From NCBI GenBank assembly GCA_034432375.1, contig DAOUCA010000025.1, positions 26,195 through 90,194 of the forward strand: a stretch of 64,000 nt of DNA. Direction: 5' to 3'. A program made the position numbers and the translations under genes. Source of the DNA: JAHBVH01 sp034432375. GTDB taxonomy: Bacteria > Chloroflexota > Anaerolineae > Caldilineales > Caldilineaceae. Positions 28,857 through 37,575 of the stretch are shown piece by piece. How positions within the stretch are numbered: the first letter of the stretch is position 1; the number at the start of each line of letters is the position of its first letter. The notes under the pieces are model-generated. The model had not been told where the DNA came from, did not search any database, and saw only the letters and a list, made by a program, of their open reading frames with translations.

Positions 28857-30467
28857 ATGACCCGCAACGAAAGACCAATCTGTATTACTGTGATACTGGC
28901 GGTAATCGTAACGCTGCTGACGGCACTTCACTTGCATGCGCAAACGCCACTGGCCGATGACCAACCATTCACGCTTTTCCTTCCACAGATTAGTTTCGCC
29001 GCCGATCCGACCCTAAGCGCCTACGACCTAGACATGCTGTTTGCACCGGAAGAGGATGTTGAATTGCCGGATGCGCCATTGGTGGCGGCGGCAGCTCCGG
29101 TAGAAATCAACTCTATTAGCTATCGCACTCTACGTAGCAGCGACGGTGGGCAGCCAACCTCCGCGCTGGCGACACGCGAATTACCCAATACCAACAGTTC
29201 CGCCGACTAGGAAAAGTATATCGAATTTTATACGCCCAATACGAATTACATCGGCTACCGTATCTATAAATTACCTGCCAACCTTGATCCGTCGCGTATC
29301 AGCGCGCTCCAGGTGAAGGCAACCTACAAAGGGCCGGCACGCGCGGAGCAACGCTGGATTTGGCGAATCCTCGATTGGCAACAAAGCAAATGGATCTTGC
29401 TTGGTGATAACCAGACCGCGGCCTCCTGGCAACGGAGCGACCTGAGCTTTACCGCCGGCGGCACCCTGGCCAATTATGTGCACCTTACCACTCGCCAAAT
29501 TCGTGTCCGTGTCCAATCGGCGAACACAACCGACGACATGGATCTCGATTACGAAGCGCTCTTTGTCACGGGCGGCGTCGCCCCACCAGCACCAACATGG
29601 TGGCAACCAACCCCCGATACCAGTTGGCAGATCCAACTGCAAGGGACGATCGATACCGCGTTCAATGTCCAACTCTATATCATTGACCTCTTTGATACGC
29701 CACAGGCAACAATCCAGCAGCTACACCAGCAGGGGCGCAAGATTGTCTGTTACTTTAGTGCCGGTTCGTTAGCGTCATCACCGCTCAACATCCTGTTACC
29801 GCTCTATATCTACCCCACTTGGTGGGATGCCACGACCTATCTCTGGGATGATGTCGCTGCTGCAAACAGTATTGCACCTATCACTGCGATCATCAACCCC
29901 CATAATGGCCCTAATGGTACCCCCCAACTGTTACTATGAATACGGACTCGACGATTTACGTGTTGCGGGCGTGACCATGCTTGGCTATATCTCTACTGAC
30001 TACGGCAACCGCGCTAGCGCGCAGGTGAAAGCCGACATCGATCTCTATGCGGCCCATTATAATCTCAACGGAATCTTTTTGATGAGGTCGCGTCCGACAC
30101 CGATATGCTCGCTTCCTATACAGAAATATATAACTACATTAACAGTAAATCGAGCTTGGCCAAAGTCATTTTGTACCCAGGAACCAAAATTGCATAGGTA
30201 TATATCAGCCTACCAGCGGGTGATACCACGGTCACCTTTGAAAACGGTAGTGGCCGGCCAGCTTATACGCCGGATGCCTACGTAGCCAGCTATCTGCCAA
30301 ATCGGTTTGCCATGTTGGCGTATGGGGTGACCGACGTGGCCACCATGCGCAGTTATGTGGGGATGGCGCGGGCACGCAACATCGCGTATGTCTATGTAAC
30401 TGGTGGTGGCGGCAGCAATCAATGGGATACGCTACCCACCTACTGGACGGACCTTGCCATTCTGTAG
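28857..30467 (+). pseudogene. Decayed second copy of the GH114/GH135 hydrolase
   Basis: It starts with GGAG before an ATG at 28857, a signal peptide and LFLPQI, and follows the protein at 11266 closely. Damage includes a TAG at 29208-29210 where the intact copy has Trp (NSD-W-EKY); an in-frame deletion joining the GH114 strand YFSAGS directly to the spherulin-4 start ILLPLYIYP, removing most of GH114 including both candidate catalytic motifs; a frameshift near 29930; another near 30080 just before the DE catalytic pair; and a TAG near 30197 in place of Gln. The remaining frames still translate to recognisable GH135 sequence (FENGSGRPAYTPDAYVA) up to the stop at 30465-30467. It is not expected to make an active enzyme. 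Confidence 0.9.
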
Positions 30468-30498
30468 CTCAGCCATAATGCCGCGGCTCATCAGACAA

Positions 30499-30551
30499 AA
30501 TTGTGCAAACACGTAATTTAGCCTCCAGCGGAAATGGCGGTTTGCACAATT
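30499..30551. repeat. Inverted repeat, 11-bp arms
   Basis: AATTGTGCAAA (30499-30509) and TTTGCACAATT (30541-30551) are perfect complements with a 31-nt centre, just past the pseudogene. It could fold in the transcript; no mobile-element features are seen. Confidence 0.5.
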
Positions 30552-30584
30552 CGCTTAGAGGAGCGAATGCCACCTAGCACGCCG

Positions 30585-30620
30585 AAACGGGACCGACATC
30601 TTACAAAGCCGGTCCCGTTT
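30585..30620 (+). terminator. Strong hairpin closing the secreted-protein locus
   Basis: AAACGGGACCG (30585-30595) pairs perfectly with CGGTCCCGTTT (30610-30620) around a 14-nt loop. The GC-rich 11-bp stem ends in TTT. It separates the surface-protein locus from carD and is the likely end of that transcript. Confidence 0.65.
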
Positions 30621-30743
30621 GCTATTCTATCGGCTACGCACCACGCCCACAATAGCGCTTCGCAAATATTGTGATCTATCTACAACTTGCCTTCTGCTCT
30701 CTGGTCACTAAGAACGGAGTCCTGCTTCGCTTTGGCCCCCAAT

Positions 30744-30772
30744 ATGACAAAACTAAAAATTTGTGATACAAT
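30744..30772 (+). promoter_or_regulatory. Promoter of carD
   Basis: ATGACA (30744-30749), a 17-nt spacer, then TACAAT (30767-30772), with TG one base before the -10 (extended -10). Both boxes match the sigma70 consensus at 5 of 6 positions. It lies about 160 nt before the carD start. Confidence 0.6.
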
Positions 30773-30934
30773 AGGGCAGCAATGAATAAATAATTGCTAA
30801 TTTTTAGATGCAGATTGCGCCAGCTGGGAAACTCGGACTCGTGGACCCTTTGAGCATCTTGGTCATCGCAACAGTTGGTTTTCCACAATAGCGCGAAGAG
30901 TTGTACTTATCGTTGTACCTATAAAGGAGGACAC

Positions 30935-31435
30935 ATGGATTATGCCATCGGTCAAACTCTTGTTCACCCTGCCCACGGGGCCGGCAAAATTATTGATGTC
31001 GAAAAGATTAAATTCGACGATCACCCCCAGGAATATTACGTACTGCGCTTTGCCGGCAAACAGTTAACCGTACGGGTTCCCTTTAAACGGGCCGAAATCG
31101 TAGGGTTGCGCAACATTATGACCAAAGAAAAGGTCAAACAGGTGTTGTCTACCCTGCGCGCCGAACCGCAAGAGCTGCCCCAAGATCATAAAAAACGACA
31201 AAAGTTTTTAGAAGATCTGGTCTATTCCGGCTTCCCGGTGAAGATTGCTGAAGCAGTCCGCGAATTGACCTGGCGGCGACGCGATAAGAAACATTTAGGT
31301 ATTGAAGATCAACGATTGCTCGATCATGGGCGCGAATTGCTGATTCAAGAAGTAGGCCTGGCCATGGATCACGCCGAGGTGGAAGCCTTACAGATTATCG
31401 ATGGTGCCTTGGAAGAAGCTTGTCAGAGCATCTAG
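30935..31435 (+). CDS. carD: CarD family transcriptional regulator
   Basis: The protein is 166 aa. The ATG at 30935 has AAAGGAGG 5 nt upstream; the longer frame from 30875 lacks a ribosome site. Residues 1-65 form the RNA-polymerase-interacting Tudor-like domain (YAIGQTLVHPAHGAGKI, YYVLRFAGKQLTVRVP), and the rest is the helical DNA-binding half (LVYSGFPVKIAEAVRELTWRRRDKK, QEVGLAMD). CarD proteins bind the beta subunit of RNA polymerase and stabilise open promoter complexes, often at rRNA and stress genes. Length and motifs are normal for the family, and it has its own promoter. Confidence 0.93.
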   Translation: MDYAIGQTLVHPAHGAGKIIDVEKIKFDDHPQEYYVLRFAGKQLTVRVPFKRAEIVGLRNIMTKEKVKQVLSTLRAEPQELPQDHKKRQKFLEDLVYSGFPVKIAEAVRELTWRRRDKKHLGIEDQRLLDHGRELLIQEVGLAMDHAEVEALQIIDGALEEACQSI

Positions 31436-31449
31436 TTGGATCTCCGACG

Positions 31450-32064
31450 ATGCCCATAGCAAAGCGTCTACCCTTCGTCGTTGGCTGGCTGCTGATCAAT
31501 CTGGTCGGTGGTGCAGCCGCCGGCATTTTGGAAACTCGTCTAGAATTTATGGGCACCTTGCTTCTGGCCGGGTTTCCGGTGGCATTGGGCCAGGGATTCT
31601 ATCTGCGCCATCATCTCCCTCACTCTTGGCGATGGACATTAATCCTGTTCAGCGGTTGGCCCTTAGCCCATCTTCTGTATATCAGCAGCCAACCCCTGTT
31701 AACGCCACTGGTCACATGGTTAAGCGCAAGCCCGTGGCTGTGGGAAGTTTTCTGGATCAATTTTGTCCGGCTGGGCTTCGTTCTGTGTCTAGTTGGCCTT
31801 GCGCAGTGGCTTATTGTTCTGCGTTCATATCCAGGCAGTTGGCAATGGCCACCGCTTAGCCTACTGGGCGGTGCGCTCCTTGGTGGCGCAGGTGCAACGA
31901 TCTGCCGGCTTGGCTGTGATCAGCTGAGCAGCATCGGCGGTTCATGGCTGGTGGGCATGGTTTTGGGCGCGCTCGGCTGGGTTGCGTATGCCCTCTGCAC
32001 TGCCCCCCTTTTACAGGATCTTTTGCGTCACACGGAAAGTCGGCACGCAACGTCAGCACCATAA
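31450..32064 (+). CDS. Polytopic membrane protein, unknown function
   Basis: The protein is 204 aa from the ATG at 31450. A TTG at 31420 inside the carD end has a GGAAG upstream and may be used instead, giving a translationally coupled 214-aa form. Five or six hydrophobic segments are visible: FVVGWLLINLVGGAAAGI, LLLAGFPVALGQGFYL, TLILFSGWPLAHLLYI, WINFVRLGFVLCLVGLAQWLIV, LSLLGGALLGGAGATI and VGMVLGALGWVAYALC. I recognise no family. It is likely cotranscribed with carD, from which it is separated by only 14 bp. Confidence 0.65.
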   Translation: MPIAKRLPFVVGWLLINLVGGAAAGILETRLEFMGTLLLAGFPVALGQGFYLRHHLPHSWRWTLILFSGWPLAHLLYISSQPLLTPLVTWLSASPWLWEVFWINFVRLGFVLCLVGLAQWLIVLRSYPGSWQWPPLSLLGGALLGGAGATICRLGCDQLSSIGGSWLVGMVLGALGWVAYALCTAPLLQDLLRHTESRHATSAP

Positions 32065-32300
32065 CATTACAACCATCCCTGCCCTGCCGAATCCTCTGAA
32101 TCACACCCTATCTATGGCCGCGCTTCACCCTTATTCCTTATCTGTGCTAAACTAACGAAAAATCAGTACCTCTTTGACACGCCATTTTTCGCCACAGGAA
32201 AATAGACTTTCCAAAGAGAGACGCACGACGATGCAGGGTCTACACCCCGGCACTTTCTGGTTACACTGAATGATCCGGTTGTCCTACCTTACTTGGGTTT

Positions 32301-32372
32301 CTAGCCGTTGAGACGGCTTCTCACTGGTAGCAAGGGCTTTTAACCCCATTGCATAAGGTAGGCCAGCACTAT
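32301..32372. repeat. Single copy of palindromic repeat family A
   Basis: It contains a CCGTTGAGACGG stem and GGCTTTTAACCCCATTGCAT, the same modules as the three-unit array at 48959-49303 and the copy at 54501-54749. It lies 24 bp before the choice-of-anchor B gene, filling most of the 330-bp gap. Confidence 0.65.
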
Positions 32373-32395
32373 CACTGGATGTAGGGATTCCCGCT

Positions 32396-34525
32396 ATGCA
32401 ACCATTTATCTCCCACTGGTCCTGCGCACGTTTGGTTCGCTCGAAAGCAGTAGTTTTGCTGCAAGGACACCGCCACCGACTGCGCTGGCTTTTGCCACCG
32501 CTACTGGCAGCACTCCTGTTGCTCCTGCTCATACGCACGGTCACCGCCCATGAGGTCTTCCCTGTACCGGCACCGCTATTGCCCGCCTGCTATCCTGCCG
32601 ATCTGCGCTGCCTCGCGCCAAGCCCAACCCATACCTATGCTACCGTTGCCATCAATCCGGCCATCGCACTCACCGATACACGTCCGCTCGACGGTAAATG
32701 GCTCCAGCTCATGCCCGGCCTTGTCGACGCCGCCAATCACCCCATTGATGAACCGCAACCACTGTTCGATGTGCCTTGTATCAATGGCTTTGCCGATGCT
32801 TACCCGTGCAACAATGTCGACCTGCTCGCCTATCTCCCCATTACAGCGATTGGCGGGCAGACCAACAACGATAATTGGGGCTGGCGTGACCCCGTCGACG
32901 GAGACGAATACGCGCTTGTCGGAGCCAATGATGGTCTTGTGATTCTCGATATCAGTACGCCAACTGCGCCACTCTATCTGGGCAAATTGCCCAGCCACAG
33001 CACCAGCAGCAGTTGGCGCGACATCAAGGTCTATCAAAACTATGCCTTTGTCGTCGCCGACTATAACCCCAATCACGGTATGCAGGTCTTTGATCTCCAA
33101 CAGTTGCGTACCATCGACCGCAGCACTATCCCCGTTGTCTTTCACGAGAGTGCGCACTATGGCGGTTTTGGTGATGCCCACAATCTTGTGATCAACGAAG
33201 AGAGCGGTTATGCCTACGCCGTCGGCACGCGCACCTGTGCCGGTGGTCTTCATATGGTCGATATCCGGTCACCCCTGAGCCCAACGCAGGCCGGCTGTTA
33301 TGCCGAGGATGGCTATATCCACGACGCCGAATGTGTGATCTATCATGGCCCCGACCAGCGCTACCAAGGCCGCGAGCTCTGCTTCAACGCCAGTGTTTCA
33401 GCGGTCACCATTGTCGATGTAACTGACAAAAGCGCACCCGTTCGTCTGGCCGCGCTCCAGGATGATCAGAATTTCTATGTTCATCAAGGCTGGCTCACGC
33501 CGGATCAACGCTACTTTGTCATGAATGATGAGATGGATGAGTGGTTTGGTCAACATAACACGCGCAGCTATATCATCGACGTGCAGCAGATCGACAATCC
33601 ACAACTCCTGGGGGACTATACCGCGGCGCTCGCTGCCATCGACCACAATCTTTACATCAGCGACACCTATATCTACGAAGCAAATTACACGTCTGGTCTG
33701 CGGCTGCTCGACGGCAAAGATCTGGCAGACGGGCAACTCAGCGAAGTTGCCAGCTTTGACACCTTTCCTGACCACGATGAGGCGGTCTTTTCTGGGGCGT
33801 GGACTGCGTACCCTTTCTTCCGCAATGGCACCGTGGTCGTCAGTACGCTCGATCGGGGTGTCTTTCTGCTCAAGCCCCATTTAGCAGCCGATGTATTGGT
33901 CGAAAGCAATCCAGCGGTGACGCTGCTCTGTCGCCCCGAACTGGCCAAAAACTCTTTCACTACTACCGTTGCGCTACAGCCAAGAAATCACTATACGCAG
34001 AGCGTTACGCTGGCGGTTGACCGAGCATCCTCAGAAATTAGCGCCACGTTTGCCCCGTCCGTGGTCGATCTGCAAGAGCGCATCGACAATACCAGCACGC
34101 TCACGACTGATCTGAGCCTGGCAGGGGACGGTTTCTATAGCATGACCGTGGCGGCAACATCACCCACGGCCGACCGATTGGATACAACGACGCTTTCGTT
34201 TCATCTGGCCACCACCGTCGCGCCTATGCCCACCGTCGCCACACCAACCCTATCGCTCACCGACGATTCCTACAGCAGCTTAACGTGGGAACCGTTGCCA
34301 ACGGCGGCGCGCTACCGTGTCGAGATCGCCACTGATGATCACTTTACAGCGTCGATCGAAACGCGTGAGACGACGGCGACTACCTATCAATTTAACCAAG
34401 GGGCGGCCTTGAACCAGGGCACCTTCTGGCGTATCACCCCCCTCAATGGCTGTGGGGCGGGCATTGCAGCGGTTGGTCAGCTACCAACGATCAATGGTCT
34501 CTTTTTACCGCTGGTTCTGCGCTAA
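32396..34525 (+). CDS. Choice-of-anchor B (LVIVD repeat) secreted protein
   Basis: The protein is 709 aa from the ATG at 32396, with only a weak AGGGA upstream. A long hydrophobic run (LLPPLLAALLLLLLI) at about 32-46 is the signal or anchor. Residues about 150-500 are repeated LVIVD-type propeller blades: NDGLVILDIS, MQVFDLQQL, GGLHMVDIRSP, AVTIVDVTDKSAP, GDYTAAL and TSGLRLLDGK, with IDHNLYISDTYIYEANY typical of the choice-of-anchor B family. A fibronectin-like segment (about 600-690) and the C-terminus LFLPLVLR follow; the latter is the same terminal motif as in the 13-29 kb proteins. It is probably surface-attached; ligand and activity are unknown. Confidence 0.88.
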   Translation: MQPFISHWSCARLVRSKAVVLLQGHRHRLRWLLPPLLAALLLLLLIRTVTAHEVFPVPAPLLPACYPADLRCLAPSPTHTYATVAINPAIALTDTRPLDGKWLQLMPGLVDAANHPIDEPQPLFDVPCINGFADAYPCNNVDLLAYLPITAIGGQTNNDNWGWRDPVDGDEYALVGANDGLVILDISTPTAPLYLGKLPSHSTSSSWRDIKVYQNYAFVVADYNPNHGMQVFDLQQLRTIDRSTIPVVFHESAHYGGFGDAHNLVINEESGYAYAVGTRTCAGGLHMVDIRSPLSPTQAGCYAEDGYIHDAECVIYHGPDQRYQGRELCFNASVSAVTIVDVTDKSAPVRLAALQDDQNFYVHQGWLTPDQRYFVMNDEMDEWFGQHNTRSYIIDVQQIDNPQLLGDYTAALAAIDHNLYISDTYIYEANYTSGLRLLDGKDLADGQLSEVASFDTFPDHDEAVFSGAWTAYPFFRNGTVVVSTLDRGVFLLKPHLAADVLVESNPAVTLLCRPELAKNSFTTTVALQPRNHYTQSVTLAVDRASSEISATFAPSVVDLQERIDNTSTLTTDLSLAGDGFYSMTVAATSPTADRLDTTTLSFHLATTVAPMPTVATPTLSLTDDSYSSLTWEPLPTAARYRVEIATDDHFTASIETRETTATTYQFNQGAALNQGTFWRITPLNGCGAGIAAVGQLPTINGLFLPLVLR

Positions 34526-34570
34526 TATACTGTAAAATAATTGTACCTATCCAGGTGCCTCTGAACGTAG

Positions 34571-34602
34571 CGCCGGTTGAGTCGCGAAGCGTATCGAAAC
34601 CA
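34571..34602. repeat. Family C repeat (GGTTGAG...GTATCGAAACC)
   Basis: A GCCGGTTGAG...CGTATCGAAACC inverted motif matches the core of the MITE at 11037. Related GGCTGAGCTTGTCGAAGCC copies occur at 39348, 46863 and 46965. It lies in the 394-bp gap after the choice-of-anchor gene. Confidence 0.5.
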
Positions 34603-34742
34603 AAGCGGCGACGATAAGTCGACCTGGACAGTTACAGAGAATTCACAAAAAGGCACGAAGTTTCTCGAAGAAAGCGCAAACCATTCATCTCTCTCGCACC
34701 AAAGAGGTCACTGCAATTAAGGCAAGGATTAGTGGTTTCCAT

Positions 34743-34778
34743 GCGCCAGCGTCCAGCGGTTGTACTGGACGCTGGCGC
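34743..34778. repeat. Perfect 14-bp hairpin
   Basis: GCGCCAGCGTCCAG (34743-34756) is complementary to CTGGACGCTGGCGC (34765-34778) with an 8-nt loop. A second shorter inverted pair (CGTTCCA / TGGAACG) follows within 40 bp. A strong RNA stem, but not a classical terminator because no T-run follows. The GTTTAAATTTTGGAT motif shared with 5088 lies further on, near 34866. Confidence 0.55.
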
Positions 34779-34919
34779 GTTCCAGGGTGCATTTCACGCT
34801 GGAGCGTGGAACGAGTTTTCACTACCTTAATGGCAATGGGACCGGGGATACCAGCTTCGTGGATAGTTTAAATTTTGGATTAGTCTTACATCAACAGAAA
34901 TCTATGAAGGAGTTTTAGA

Positions 34920-36284
34920 ATGGCCTGGTATGATTATTTAGCAGAAAATAAGGATCGCTTTCTAGAAGAGCTGCTCGATTTTCTGCGGATTCCCAGCATC
35001 TCCAGCCTGCCGGAGAATGCCGCCGATGTGCGCAAAGCGGGCGAATGGGTGATGAAGCGGATGACGGCTGCCGGTATTGAACACATCGAGATGATGGAAA
35101 CGGGCGGCCATCCCGTCGTCTATGGCGATTGGCTCCATGCCCCGGGCAAACCGACGATCCTGATCTATGGCCACTTCGACGTGCAGCCAGTCGATCCACT
35201 GGCGTTATGGGAAACGCCCCCCTTTGAGCCGGCCATTCGCGAGGGCCGTGTCTATGCCCGTGGGGCCAACGACGACAAGGGCAACATGTTGACACCGATC
35301 CTTGCCACCGAGGCGCTGCTACAAAGCGAAGGCAAATTGCCGGTCAATGTTAAGTTCTTCTTTGAAGGCCAAGAGGAGATTGGCAGCCCGACCCTGCCCC
35401 CCTTTGTGGCAGCCAACCAGGGGAAATTCGCCTGTGATATGGTTATCAGCTCCGACGGTGGCCAATATAGCGACACGCAGCCGGAGTTGGCGATTGGCTT
35501 GCGTGGCCTGGCCGCGCTGCAAATCGATGTACGCGGCCCCAATGTTGATCTCCATTCCGGTATGTACGGTGGCGCGATCAACAACCCAATCCACGCGCTC
35601 ATCCAAATTTTGGCTTCGATGCGTTCACCGGCAGGCAAAATTCTGGTCGATGGCTTCTATGATCGAGTACGCGCCTTAACCGCAGAAGATCAGGCGCAGA
35701 TCGCGGCCGTGCCCCACGACGATGGCGACTTCCAGGCCAAGATCGAAGTCGACGCCACCTATGGCGAGCCGGGCTTTAGTACCTTGGAACGCATCTGGAC
35801 CCGCCCCACGTTGGAAGTGAACGGCATCTGGGGTGGCTTTCAAGGGCAAGGCACCAAAACAGTCTTGCCGAGCGCGGCCCACGCCAAGATCACCTGCCGC
35901 CTCGTCGCCGATCAGGATCCAGCTGAGATTGTGCAACTGCTCACGGCCCACATCAAAGCCAACACCCCGCCCGGTGTCGATGTCACGGTCAAGCCGGAGG
36001 CCAGCGCGGCCGAACCCTATCTGATGCCCGCCGACCATCCCGGCAACGCGGCGGCGCGGGATGTGCATCTGGAACTCTATGGGAAGGAGCCGCTCTATGT
36101 GCGATCCGGCGGCAGTATCCCCTTCTGTAGTCTTTTCCACAAAGTGTTGGGGGTCTACACCGTCAATTTTGCCTTTGCCCTGACCGATGAAAAACAGCAT
36201 TCGCCCAACGAGTTCTTCCGACTACACAACTTTGAACGCGGACAACGGGCGTACTGCATGTTGCTCGAACGATTGGCGGAGTAG
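34920..36284 (+). CDS. M20 family dipeptidase
   Basis: The protein is 454 aa, the usual length, with AAGGAG 9 nt before the ATG. Zinc-ligand motifs are in order: YGHFDVQP (His, Asp) at about residue 84, GANDDKGN (bridging Asp) near 118, EGQEEIGS (catalytic Glu, ligand Glu) near 150, SSDGG near 178, and the late His in CSLFHKVLG near 403. The dimerisation insert lies between about 200 and 340 (DLHSGMYGG). Such enzymes are cytosolic di-zinc dipeptidases related to carnosinases. The neighbours do not point to a specific substrate. Confidence 0.92.
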   Translation: MAWYDYLAENKDRFLEELLDFLRIPSISSLPENAADVRKAGEWVMKRMTAAGIEHIEMMETGGHPVVYGDWLHAPGKPTILIYGHFDVQPVDPLALWETPPFEPAIREGRVYARGANDDKGNMLTPILATEALLQSEGKLPVNVKFFFEGQEEIGSPTLPPFVAANQGKFACDMVISSDGGQYSDTQPELAIGLRGLAALQIDVRGPNVDLHSGMYGGAINNPIHALIQILASMRSPAGKILVDGFYDRVRALTAEDQAQIAAVPHDDGDFQAKIEVDATYGEPGFSTLERIWTRPTLEVNGIWGGFQGQGTKTVLPSAAHAKITCRLVADQDPAEIVQLLTAHIKANTPPGVDVTVKPEASAAEPYLMPADHPGNAAARDVHLELYGKEPLYVRSGGSIPFCSLFHKVLGVYTVNFAFALTDEKQHSPNEFFRLHNFERGQRAYCMLLERLAE

Positions 36285-36436
36285 AGAGTAGGGCGTTTTG
36301 CGTTTTGCGTGAACGTTTAGCGAGTCAGTTTCCGCGTAACATAGCGCGTCAGATGCAATTTGATTTTTCCCTAAAGACAACCACCTAATTCGCGCAACAA
36401 GATCCCATAACAGTTCACGCAACACGCAACAGATTC

Positions 36437-37483
36437 ATGAATCGAACGATGACCAAACACTACCAGACCCTCTTTCTCACCGATCGCAGTCCCCACCATC
36501 AAGAAGCGGCGCGCCGGGCGGCACCGTCGGTGCTTGATCTGACGATCATGCGCCGACCGCCAAGGGCCGAACTGTTGGCGCGTCTTGCCGATGTGGAGAT
36601 CTTGATCAGCGAGCGCGCAGGTGTGATCGATCGTGCGATGGTAGAGGCCGCTCCCCAGCTGCAATTGATCCAGCGTCTCGGCTCACTTACCTATGATATT
36701 GATGTCGCGGCGGCCGAGCAACGGGGAATCATCGTCTGTGCTTGGCCGCTCAAAGGCTGTATTATGGTCGCCGAACATATACTCATGCAGATGTTGGCGC
36801 TGATCAAACGGCTACCAGAGGTACAGGCGATCGCCGAAGCGGCGGCGGATTGGGATCGTCCCGCACGCCGTACCGACGAAAATACCTTTGCGTACAACTG
36901 GTCACGACGCGCGGGTATCGAGGGGCTCTATGGGCAGAGGGTGGGGATTCTTGGCTTTGGCGAGATTGGGGCGGAGTTGGCGCGCCGCCTCCAACCCTTT
37001 GCGCCGGCGCAGACGCTCTATCACAAACGGCAACGGTTGCCGGCGTCGATAGAGCGTGAATTAGGGATTACCTATGCTGAGCCACAGGCGTTGATCGCAC
37101 AGGTCGATTTTCTCTGCTCGCTCCTGCCCTTCACACCGGCAACGGAGCTGATGCTCAACGCCCAGACCTTTGCCGCAATGAAGCCAGGCTCGTTTGTGGT
37201 GAGTTGTGGCAGTGGGGGCATCATTGATGAACCGGCGCTGGCCGCCGCCTTGCAAACTGGCCAGCTTGCCGGGGCCGCGCTTGACACCTTTGAATGGGAG
37301 CCGCTGCGACCTGACAATCCGTTGCTGTCGCTGACGCGCCTGGCAAACATGAACCTTTTACTGACCCCCCACACCGCAGCCGGCGCGCCAACCAGCAACG
37401 CAGAAAAGGGCCGCAGCAGTGAATTTAGCAACATTGCACGCTTTTTGGCAGGAGAGCCCCTCTTACACAGAGTGGCAGTCTAG
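36437..37483 (+). CDS. D-isomer 2-hydroxyacid dehydrogenase homologue lacking the catalytic Arg
   Basis: The protein is 348 aa; a second ATG 12 bp on is also possible. Residues about 170-180 hold the NAD-binding VGILGFGEIGAELA. The late His of the catalytic pair is present (LLLTPHTAAGAP), as is the DTFEWEPL motif with the Glu. However, the segment that normally reads N-T-A-R-G-G-x-V-D-E is VSCGSGGIIDEPAL here, so Arg is replaced by Ser and Asn by Ser. In family members that Arg binds the substrate carboxylate, so activity may be altered or lost. It lies downstream of the M20 dipeptidase and may belong to the same catabolic theme. The substrate is unknown. Confidence 0.85.
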   Translation: MNRTMTKHYQTLFLTDRSPHHQEAARRAAPSVLDLTIMRRPPRAELLARLADVEILISERAGVIDRAMVEAAPQLQLIQRLGSLTYDIDVAAAEQRGIIVCAWPLKGCIMVAEHILMQMLALIKRLPEVQAIAEAAADWDRPARRTDENTFAYNWSRRAGIEGLYGQRVGILGFGEIGAELARRLQPFAPAQTLYHKRQRLPASIERELGITYAEPQALIAQVDFLCSLLPFTPATELMLNAQTFAAMKPGSFVVSCGSGGIIDEPALAAALQTGQLAGAALDTFEWEPLRPDNPLLSLTRLANMNLLLTPHTAAGAPTSNAEKGRSSEFSNIARFLAGEPLLHRVAV

Positions 37484-37575
37484 CAGACGGATTGCCATTT
37501 ACACAGCGGTCGGCACAGCGCAAGAGTCAAACAGTAACGCCCCTATCAAACGACGTCTAAGGCATCGAGCAGACA

